In this document: positions 38,501-64,000 of the stretch, piece by piece
Numbering within the stretch: position 1 is the stretch's first letter
Layout: the number at the start of each line of letters is the position of its first letter
From: Lichenostomus cassidix
Taxonomy: Eukaryota; Chordata; Aves; Passeriformes; Meliphagidae
Reading direction: 5' to 3'
Length of the DNA stretch: 64,000 bases
Assembly (NCBI GenBank): GCA_008360975.2
Contig: CM039179.1
Span: 49,854,359-49,918,358, forward strand
Notes under the pieces: model-generated
What the model was told of the DNA's origin: nothing
What the model saw: only the letters and a program-made list of their open reading frames with translations
Database searches by the model: none
Position numbers and translations under genes: made by a program

Positions 38501-40879
38501 GCACAGTGAGAGATCACTGCATTTGCATTCATCCTCCTCAAGGAGCCAAGACTGGCGGATTCATGGGACTGGAAAAACAGAAGGATGAATCTGCATCCTC
38601 TCAACACGGATACTGACCGGGGAGACTGGGACTCTGGTCCCTCTGAGGGGTCTATGTCCTTTTTTTGGTCTAGTGATCCACCCCAATGGGTTGGAAATAA
38701 TGACAAACCACAATAACAATAGCCAGCTAAACAAAACAAGTATAAACAGAAACAACAACTGAGGCTGGGATGAAAAATGGCCTTTGGGGATATTATTTTG
38801 AAGAGACTTGAGACTTTGATTTCCCAGGCAGAGGAGATGGCAAATCAGCCAGTGTGACTCCTCGTTTCTTGAGAAAGAGACAAACCACATTTTTCAAAAG
38901 CTTCCTGTAGCCAAAGCTGTTGAACTGACTTTACTACAGTAAAAAAGAGTGAGGAGGGAAATGGGGAGGTCAGCAAAAAACAAAGGTTGGATTCCCCACG
39001 ATTCCACTCTGAAGCCTTTCTAACTTGCTGCCTCAAAAGTGCAGAATCTCTTCTGGCTCTGCATGTCTTTGATCTATCCCATGGGAAGGAGAAGGCTCTA
39101 ATCTGCTTCCTGAGCCTTGTGTGGGATACAGATCACACAGAGATCTTTAAGAGCAAAAGGGGTAACAGCATGTCCTATGTATTGACACAAACTGTACATA
39201 AAGGAAAATGTTTACCGCAGTTATCCAGCACAGGGAGACTGGCAGAACACAAACAAGCCATGCTGATATTCTTTATGCCATGAATGCAAACCTGAGGCAG
39301 GTGAGAAGGGTGCCCCAGCCAGCACCAGTGCAGCACCAGGCCATGGGCAGACAGAGCAGGGCCAGGGCGGCAGTGGCCCAAGCCCATCGCTGCAGCTGCC
39401 CAGTTGGGTGGCAAAGAACAACAGCAGGAGCTGGAGCTGTGGAAGCAATAGGAAATATGAATTAAGCCCCAGAATGATGGGCAACAGAAACAGGACAGGG
39501 CAGAGACCGGGAAGGAAAAGCAGAGGAAGGAAGCTACCCTTGAGACCTCATTTTAGGATGCTGTCTGCTGCCACCTGAACAGGTTCTCCTGCAGAAATAA
39601 CTCACATTTCTAACCCGCCTGGATGAAGTTACTCTCTTTTTCAGTGTGAATTCACTTTGTTTCTGTAGTATAACCACCCTTCCCTCTCCCCATATCTCCA
39701 TCTGCCCCCCACCCTTCCTCCCCATTTAGGAGATTCCAAAATAAAGAATTATCTACTCCTTTTAAACAGAAATTAATTGTTGCATTTCTTTCTCAATACA
39801 GTGCACATAACAGGGAACACAGTTTTACATTTCCCCAGTCACTTGGAAATTTGAAGTGGACACATGGGAGCCCCCATTTTCTCTTTAGCTAACCTGTGGA
39901 GCATACTGCTGTGACAGATCACCAAAAGCAAGTATTTGTCAGGATTTGGAACTGAACTGAATGTGCACACACCCCAAATATATCTCTATATACATATTTA
40001 TATATAAACAGCAACTATTTTTAAAAAAGACAATAACAACATCAAAGGAATCTGGTTAACAGAGGTGCTCTTCATTTGTCACTGACTGGCCTTTGCTGAA
40101 GACAGACTGGGCTCTGCCTGGTCTGCCATGGGCTCTCCAGTGGCTTGAGTCTGCTCAAATCCCAAATTCCAAACAAGCAGCAGTGGCGAGGATACACCAG
40201 TTGAGCGCTGGATTGAGTGCTGGATACACTGTAGATGACAACAACAACCTAATGGTTAGTAGTGGAGAGAAGAGGAATAAATAAACACAAACAAAGTATG
40301 CAAGTCACTTTATTAAAAGCATACCCATTGGGCTGCTTCTGCTTCTTACAGTGGCCAATAAATTCCCTCTGTCCTAACACACTTGAAGTGCCAGCATACA
40401 TTATTCAGCACACGAGTAACCAACAACATTCTTTTGGCTAATATTAAGTGGTTGAGCCAGACTCTTTTTCATGAAGGTCAAGAGCAACACCACTATGGCA
40501 GCTGCAGAGCATGGCAGAGCCTCGTGGCACCATACACACCAGATTAAAACAAGGATCCCTGCAGGGATCCTGTGTGATGAAGATTACAAAGTTCCCAAGT
40601 GGGTAGAGGCACTTCTGTGGAGAATCAGGCTGTGAAGTCAGACTGAAAACCATGGGAAGGAACTCAGCACTAAGCCAAGAGGAGGTTGAGGTGTACATGT
40701 GGCCACCAGAAAAACCAGCTGGCCCACTGGATTTTCTCTCTTCGTGTGGAATGATAACTCAGGTTCTGAAGAATAATTGGAGAGTTGAATTTGAGGATGG
40801 CCTCAGTACCTTGGGGAATTCTGCACCAGCTGCTGTAAAAAAACCGAGCAGGAGCTGTGATAACAGTGCTTTTTCTCGC

Positions 40880-41115
40880 AGGTTTTAAGACTACACAATA
40901 CTCCTGTATTAATACTGTGCACTGCAGCCGCAGTGCCTGCCAGAGAAGAAAGCCCCTCTACTTTAGGTTTTGTAACGTATTCTGGTGCACAGGTCTGTTC
41001 TCTCTCTCTCTGTTTGCATTAGGTTAAATGCTGCTGAAGTAGACGAGCCTAATTATGGCCTTTCATTCAAGATTAATATGAATCCATTAGGCTGGTTTAT
41101 GCAACCAGGTAGCTG
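40880..41115. promoter_or_regulatory. candidate non-coding regulatory element 3' of KLF5
   Basis: A unique sequence block about 1.4-1.6 kb beyond the KLF5 poly(A) site with CTGTATTAATACTG, TAATTATGGCC and AAGATTAATATGAATCC. It reads like constrained non-coding DNA rather than repeat, but I have no alignment. Confidence 0.2.
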
Positions 41116-41810
41116 AGCAATATAGAAACATCTAAAACAAGTATGAGGCAACGTTGGAGGCTGAAACCATGCAATCAGCGGGCTTTCATTGTGAAAAGGC
41201 ATGGGAAACACAGGCATGAGTGCTGCCTTCATCCACAGACTTGAGACAAAACTCAGCAAAGAGGTGAGAAGGCTACCAAGCCCACCACCAGCCCAGCTTA
41301 ACCCAGGGGCTGAGATAAACAGGGGAGCTTGCCAACCCCAATGCCCCCATCACTGCTGTTACTCACACTTCCCTCTGTGCTCAGCAAAATAAGCTCTGGC
41401 AGCTCTTTCCCAGTGACATGGACAATTGCCCAACTCACTGCCAGCTTCTTGTCCGAGCATAAACACCTCAAAGAAAAATGGGTGTTTTTCTAACAGCTGG
41501 ATCAGAAAAGGGTAATGCCACAGCAACGCTTCTGGGAGCTCTCTCTCCCTATGCTCCAAAACACCACGCTTACCTTTGCAGTTTGGGCAGGTAGGTGAAA
41601 TGCACAGAGACTTTCTTTGTAATTAACCAGGTCTTCATGGACTTTGTTAATGCCACCCCAGCTATTTTTTAAAAGGAGGGATTAGATGACATGTGAAAGA
41701 GGCCAATGAAGAGAGAAAAATCAAAGCTTGATTATAAGGAAAGAACACAGAATTTCAAGAAAGGATTTAGAGTTTACTGGACAGTAATGGAATTTCAAAT
41801 AAATTATTTA

Positions 41811-41882
41811 TTTGAATATTAAAATTCACTAGTTAATTGTATTTAATTTGAATATTAAAATTTGACAGTGAATTACATTTAA
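41811..41882. repeat. 36-bp tandem duplication
   Basis: 41811-41846 and 41847-41882 share TTTGAATATTAAAATT at the start and ATTTAA at the end, with scattered differences between. Located about 0.7 kb downstream of the KLF5 poly(A) site. Confidence 0.7.
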
Positions 41883-42500
41883 CTGACTCTTTTACTGGTT
41901 TTCACATTAATTTCTTTTAAATAGCACATGCCTTTTTTCTTGACGCTTCAAAGAAAGAAGACAGATGTACTCCCAGAGCTGATCATACACAACCACTTGA
42001 ATTTTTCAAGTGAACTGTACTTCCATCTCCCAAGGGAGAAAAACTGAAAAGGAGACGCCGATATGGTAGGCATTGCATAGTGCTGCTGGGGGATCTTCCT
42101 GCCTTTCTAGGGCATGGAAAGACCTTTTTGGGAGAAATTTCTTTTGGTCAACAGTGTCAATGAGTGTGAACAGGTTTAACCATTTTGAAAGTGTGAAGAA
42201 ATTTGTATACTTCTATACACCCAACAGGTACCTTTGATTTCCAATCATGCTACTGTGGATGGACAACTGCAACCGTTTTCAGGCAACCGTTCACTTCCTT
42301 TAAAGTTCAGATGGCAGAAAAACACCATCTCTTATCCCTCCACGTTTATTATTTTCATCAGGGCAGGACGCAGAAGTGCCAGGTACTTTCCAAAGACACA
42401 GCCCCTGCTATGTAGAACAGACATTCTTTGCTTAATACTGTCATGATTTCCAGCTTCCACTGCAAAACACAGAACTTTCATTGTCAGAAGCTAGAGAGAG

Positions 42501-42539
42501 CACACGCACGCACACACACATTAGGCACTTTGTTTTATT
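42501..42539 (-). terminator. KLF5: KLF5 polyadenylation signal with GT-rich downstream element
   Basis: On the minus strand AATAAA (42539-42534) is followed 14-33 nt later by an almost pure TG/CG run (42520-42501). A hexamer plus GT-rich element at this spacing is the standard vertebrate cleavage/polyadenylation arrangement. Cleavage would fall near 42515-42525. Confidence 0.7.
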
Positions 42540-42862
42540 TTGCAAAAAAAAAAAGAGTCTTTATATATAAACCATTTCATTCTCTCTCAAAACATTCTAC
42601 AACTATACAGCTGTTTGCTCCATCATTTGCATAGGAAATACCACAATACAAAAATAAGGTCGGGGGGAGGCAAAAGAAGCAAAACAGCAACCAATTTCTG
42701 CATGTGTTTCCACGTATAAACATTTGAAGCCTTACAAAATTATTTACATCGTTTGTCAACTATTTACATTAAGAGCAACATTTCTAACTATAACAAACAA
42801 ATCTATAATTTATCAAGTATACGCAAAATTGTCTTAAAAAAAAGAGTCTATCATATACCACA

Positions 42863-42871
42863 AATAAATAA
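42863..42871 (-). promoter_or_regulatory. AU-rich element in KLF5 3' UTR
   Basis: TTATTTATT, read on the minus strand inside the inferred 3' UTR, matches the nonamer core of class I/II AREs bound by TTP/HuR-type proteins. Fast KLF5 mRNA turnover is expected for an immediate-early-like gene; the functional link is inference. Confidence 0.45.
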
Positions 42872-43897
42872 AGACAAACAACAGTTTTAACAAAGCTATG
42901 TTTTCCTGCAAGACCCTTTTTTGGTATTTTGATTGTCTATTCTAGCCTTTGGTTGACAGCTTAATATTACGGCTTGTGAAGTTCAGACACTTATTAGGTT
43001 TGTTTGGTTTTCTCCTGTTTTCTGGCCAAATCCTACCTGGTCTAACCTCATCTTTGGCCCTTCATCTACAATGTCAAGGCTGAGCACGGTGGATCAAAGT
43101 CATTTTTAGCATAAAAGGGCACCATTTCATTGACTCCAGTGGAGTTTCAGCTACTTCTGTCAGCAGTAAATTTTCCCTGCGTGTGTCAATCTGAACAGTG
43201 GATTAACTAAACTGCACTGTAATTTTAAACAAAATTACTGTATCCTTTACCTTCTAGTAAATTACATCCAATATCCACATGCAACTAGATCATGCTGGTG
43301 CTGAACCAGCTTAACATGTCTGTATATGAAAACTGCATCCTAAATCCTTCTTTTTGAAGTGATACTAAGTTTAGCTTATAGTAAGAGGTTTAACATTCTG
43401 TGTTCATTTTAACTATCCCCGTTATTTCAGCTCCCAACATTGACTTTACGGTTCATTCTGCATGTTTTGCCCTTTTAAGCAATCTGAAAACAAAATCCTG
43501 CTTTGAATATTCAGTGCACACCATTGAGTTAACAGGTACAAAACATCTGACTAAATTGGTACTATTTTGAGAGGTATTTAAGTAACATTTTTTATAAATG
43601 TGCCGTGTTACCAAATGTAAAACAACTGCTTTTTCAGATGTTTCTTAGAAAACTTTTGTATTAAACCTAAAAAGCTGATTTGCGTATTTACAAAATCTTT
43701 GTCATAGCAAACATGCAACACACAGAACAAAATGCTTTGTTCTATGGCTGTTAATGAATTTTTCTATGTATATTATATCCACAGAATGGCTTAACATTAA
43801 AAAAAAAAACCCACATGTGCTTAAGTATGTCCAGTAAAAACCTGACAGATTACAGTTCATGGCTTTTCCACTGTGTGCATTCATCTGCATCCTCTCG

Positions 43898-43903
43898 TTT
43901 ATT
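43898..43903 (-). terminator. possible proximal KLF5 polyadenylation hexamer
   Basis: AATAAA on the minus strand about 350 nt after the stop codon. The downstream sequence is only mildly GT/T-rich, so it is a weaker candidate than the distal site. Confidence 0.3.
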
Positions 43904-44251
43904 TGTTTACTAAACATTGTCACAATAATGACAGTGCTTTGGTCAAAACACTGCGAGAGAAAAAAAAATGTATAAAGCTGCAATGTGTTGAGATCTAATA
44001 CTTGTAAAGAGATGAAACCTGCTGACTAAAGCCATATACATCATGAAAGCAAACAAACGACCGAACACTCTGGTAATTGTGATACAGTGTCTTCCCTTTT
44101 TCTGCATAAATATACAAAATATACATTTCCAGTTTCCTTTGAGATTTCTTTTAAACGGATACACTCAAAAACTCAACTAATTTCAGTTGTACGCCAAGAG
44201 TCCTTAGCAAATTGCATAGATACAAAACAGCCTGAAGGAGCAGTCCAGCTC

Positions 44252-61019
<16,768 letters not shown>

Positions 61020-61038
<19 letters not shown>

Positions 61039-61193
61039 GGGGCTGGCGGCGGGCGCGGCGCGGACGGGCTGCCCGCCCCGGCGCAGGGCGAGTGACCCGC
61101 GGGCGGCTCTGGGCGGGCGGGCGGCTCTGGGCGGGCGGGCGGGCGGTGGCTACTCGTGCGCTCACTCCCCAAGAGCACCAGCCCCGAGCGCAT
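61020..61193 (-). other. overlapping upstream ORF in KLF5 leader (57 codons)
   Basis: An ATG at 61193 in a weak context (T at -3, C at +4) opens a 57-codon frame, out of frame with KLF5, that runs past the main start (61038) and ends with TGA at 61022-61020. The KLF5 Met8 codon begins only 2 nt beyond this stop. The peptide is Arg/Pro-rich low complexity and is unlikely to have its own function; a translational control role is inference. Confidence 0.4.
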
Positions 61194-61600
61194 CCACTCC
61201 GCTGTCGTCAGTGCCTCCGCCTGTACCTGGCCGCGGGTATCTACCCGGTGACACACGCCCGCCTCTATTTCACCCTACTCCACCCCCAGCCCCCCCTATA
61301 CCCCACCCAGCCCGGAGAGGGGGCCGGCCCTGCCGCCCGCCCTGCCTACGGGGAGCGCGGGCAGCTCCTCCCCGCAGCACAGCGCAACGCAGCCCGGCCC
61401 GCTCCGGCCCTGCCCCGCAGCGGCGGCGAGAGCGGCCGCGGTCCCGATCCCGGTGCCGGTGGCAGTGCCGCTCCGGCAGGGCGGTATCGCCCGGCCAGCA
61501 GCCGGGGAGCGGTGCCCGGCGCAGAGTCCCCGGGCAGGAGCGGCCGGCGCGGCGCTCGCCCCGGAGTGGAAGCGGCTTTTCAGCAAGTGCGGCGCTCCGC
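61039..61600 (-). other. KLF5: probable KLF5 5' UTR / core promoter interval
   Basis: The transcription start is not visible directly. If the TATA-like TATAAATA at 61634-61627 is used, transcription would begin near 61600 and the 5' UTR would be about 560 nt. Starts within the GC-rich part are equally possible. The interval contains GC boxes (61100-61146) and a uORF beginning at 61193. Confidence 0.4.
61100..61146. promoter_or_regulatory. GC-box cluster upstream of KLF5 start
   Basis: Imperfect tandem units of GGGCGGGCGG separated by CTCT, making several overlapping SP/KLF consensus boxes 60-110 nt upstream of the ATG. SP1 or KLF-family proteins, including KLF5 itself, could bind; this is inference from the consensus. 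Confidence 0.5.
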
Positions 61601-61626
61601 CGAGGTTTCTCTCGTGCTTTTACTAT

Positions 61627-61634
61627 TATTTATA
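61627..61634 (-). promoter_or_regulatory. TATA-like box at upstream edge of KLF5 CpG island
   Basis: TATAAATA on the minus strand about 590 nt upstream of the start codon, at the AT-rich/GC-rich boundary and oriented towards KLF5. Position is suggestive only. Confidence 0.3.
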
Positions 61635-64000
61635 GTCTTGTAAAGAAGCGTTGCTAATGTGGGCACTTTAAAGCAACTGTCTTGTCCTACCTTTCATCTT
61701 CAAAAGGGTTTTAAAAGCAGTCATTCAGATTTATTATTTTTTGTCCTGAAGGCAAAACTCGTACTCGAAACCTGCTGCTAATAAATATCAGCCCTGTGAT
61801 GTACATCCCCCCGGTACGCTGTGAAAATCTAAGTTTTTCAGCATTTTATAGAAATAGCGCAGAGGACAAGGAAGACGGGTTAGAGGAAAATAGGTAGCGT
61901 CGGTCGAGTCTTCTCTTTCCCCCCTACCCCCCCTCCCGAAATGAGGCAAGTTTCTATTTACTTGTTTTGAGGTGTGGTTTCGGCGCAAAGCGTATTTCCC
62001 CGTAGACACAGGATAGTGAGCTAAGCTCCCGCATGTTTCGCTGCAGCAGAAAAAGGAGGGACGCCGTCCTTTCGAGCAACACCGACCGGCTCACGTCGTA
62101 TGGGAAAAGTACAGCATGTAGTGGAGCTTTGGAAAAAAAGCAAAACTTTCCACCTTTTTCCTGGCCCTGTCAGCCCCGCGCTCTCGGTTTGCAGGGAGAG
62201 TCTGGGAATCCACAGAAATGTTGGCAACGTCCCCCTCCCCGTGTTTATCCCCTATCATTTACAGACAAGGCTCTTTTAAAACGTAAAAAAAAGCTTTTTT
62301 TTCTGGTCAACCTGGCACTCCTCCCCTTTGCCGCCCAGTCCACAGCGAGTAGGATGTCTGAGAGGCTGCATGCAGAAAGCTAATTGCAGAACCAGGGAAG
62401 AACTCAACATAACATTTCTCTACACAAACTGTCTGTTTAGCAATATGTAGCCGCTTGATGCTTGTTATTACTAACGTAGATCCGGCTACTCCCGTCAGCA
62501 CAGCATTTAAAGCCGTGCAGGCTCATTTCCATCCGACACTAACACGTATTCACGCTTAGGCAATAGGCGACTCCAGTGTCCTTTACTGAAAATTCATGGC
62601 TGGCATTTCTTTCCCTACTCAAGCCTAGACACAGGTGTTTTAACCAACAGATTTTAAAATCATGTCTTGTTTTTGTGTGAATGCCCTTCACATAACCCTA
62701 GTTTAGGGTTAAACTTCAAACTACACTTTTTGAATACCGGACATGTTCCCTATGTCAACGCAGTTAGGCTTCAAACTATGTTTTTTACCACCTGAAAGGA
62801 CAAGTTTAATATAAACTGCTTTCTAAAAGCTTTAAAAATGCAAAACTAGGAATACTACACTATGCTGTTGGGAAATTAATTCTTCTAGATCAGGCATGAC
62901 ATAGGACTAGGCAGCATCTGACGTCGTGCATATACTGGGAACTTTCAGACATTTATATGAATTCTAGGGCTGTAGTAACTGAAGTGTTTCTGCAACTTGC
63001 ATACCTTACTTGCATGTTTTCTCTCCATCTGATTAGATGAATGATAAACATCATTTCAAAAGGTTTTTTTTTTTTGTTTTTTGTTGTTTTGCTTTGTTTT
63101 ATATATATATGTTTATAAAGGGCCTGCCCTGGCAAAAGCTTTGGCAGGTTAATTAGAATGGTATCACTGAGTAAAGCTCTGTGTATACGTTAAACATTTT
63201 CAGAAGCATCTCTGAATGTGTTTTAATTTTTTTAGAAAGAATATAATTAGGTCGGAACTGTAGCTAAATAAATCAAATCTCATCACCATGTTTTTGTGCT
63301 AATGATGTTCTAGGTCCTACAGTCTTTTGTCAATCAACAATCAGGGGAAGATTACTATAGACTATGTAATTTTTAAAGGGCAATTTTTTATTTTGACTTT
63401 TCTACCATCACTAACAATTAAACAAGAAAGTCAGATCGACTCTTGTTCCTGCTCAGGTTCACTGCTTATCTGACCTACATAGTGCTGCACTATTTAACTT
63501 ACAGATAGTCTAAATGCACTTTTAGATCCAGACAGAAAAATTATTTGATAGCCCAAGAATTTCCGTTGTTACTAGATTTTATACTTCTTGGAATAAATAA
63601 TTTTTATTTACAAATTTAAAGTTAATAATAAGCTACCAACCCATGTCATTTCCTAAATTAAATTGAAATGAGAGTTTGGTCAGAATTAATCATCATGAAA
63701 AAAAAAGTTTACAGCTGTTATAATTTTTAAATGTTTCTGCTTCTTCATTGATTTTGTAGACAGAGTTGGAAGTGAGTTTACACCTTAACAGATGAATTTG
63801 CAGCACAAATCCGAGTAAGCTGTTTTCAACCCAGCACAACCCTGTTTGTGTAAGACTTCAGACAGACGTGTAGTAGTTACGGTACGTGATCATTATTCCT
63901 CTGCGACACAAGTCCCTGGGCATCTCTTAAAAATGACAACTCGAGGTCTTTAGTTGTTGTCCTGCAGAGCTAAAAAAAGGAGGAATAAAGCATTGATTGG
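61635..64000. other. KLF5 upstream flank, no gene recognised
   Basis: AT-rich sequence upstream of the CpG island. It holds a short telomere-like inverted word TAACCCTA-GT-TTAGGGTTA (62693-62711) and a T-rich/(TA)n tract at 63071-63111. In other vertebrates PIBF1 lies farther out on this side; none of it is visible here. Confidence 0.65.
63071..63111. repeat. T-rich tract followed by (TA)n
   Basis: T13 with G interruptions, then ATATATATATG, in the upstream flank of KLF5. Confidence 0.8.

Larger units (their letters stand above)
30298..42500. other. intergenic downstream of KLF5, no gene recognised
   Basis: About 12 kb with small tandem repeats (31.8, 35.4, 41.8 kb). Purine-rich stretches at 30980-31680 and 33040-33290 give overlapping chance frames. 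I found no exon with splice support and no RNA gene. Confidence 0.65.
42520..44251 (-). other. KLF5: KLF5 3' UTR
   Basis: Inferred 3' UTR of about 1.7 kb, running from the stop codon to the expected cleavage site beyond AATAAA at 42539-42534. The stretch is AT-rich with no open frame of note. It holds an AU-rich nonamer TTATTTATT on the minus strand (42871-42863), of the type associated with rapid mRNA decay, and an upstream alternative AATAAA at 43903-43898 that could give a UTR of about 0.4 kb. The exact 3' end is inference from the signal pair, not from transcript data. Confidence 0.75.

Noticed and set aside
62693..62711. Telomere-like inverted word TAACCCTA-GT-TTAGGGTTA
   Set aside because: Only about one repeat on each side; too short to claim an interstitial telomere or a fusion point.

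Overview
The window looks like bird nuclear DNA. Three things point there: several CR1 retroposon fragments, including one about 1 kb copy of an old amniote-type CR1; a compact four-exon gene whose predicted protein is clearly KLF5 but differs from the human protein in its N-terminal linker; and a fairly young betaretrovirus-like (ERVK-type) endogenous retrovirus, a kind common in birds and especially songbirds. The species cannot be fixed from sequence alone.

The only protein-coding gene I can support is KLF5 (Krüppel-like factor 5) on the minus strand. It runs from a CpG-island promoter near 61.6 kb to a 3' end near 42.5 kb. All four coding exons have consensus splice sites and join in frame to a 442-residue zinc-finger transcription factor: 60820-61038, 58002-58872, 56834-56893 and 44252-44430. 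Introns are about 1.9, 1.1 and 12.4 kb. The 3' UTR is about 1.7 kb and ends at an AATAAA signal followed by a GT-rich element.

Layout from left to right. Bases 1-42.5 kb lie downstream of KLF5 and are gene-free; in other vertebrates this side faces the long interval towards KLF12. The interval contains four CR1 fragments (6.6, 9.1-10.1, 22.6-23.0 and 30.1-30.3 kb), microsatellites, traces of an older palindromic repeat, and a non-autonomous ERV (25614-28553, minus orientation) with two LTRs, a tRNA-Lys-type primer-binding site and no surviving gag/pol/env frame. 42.5-61.6 kb is KLF5. 61.6-64 kb is upstream flank without a recognisable gene.

I found no new multi-gene system. The most useful leads concern KLF5 regulation: a uORF that overlaps the start codon and stops 2 nt before a second in-frame AUG, a possible intronic poly(A) site just after exon 2, an in-frame skippable finger exon, and several AT-rich blocks that read like conserved non-coding elements. 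The ERV also has an odd right end and an LTR enhancer repeat that differs in copy number between its two LTRs.
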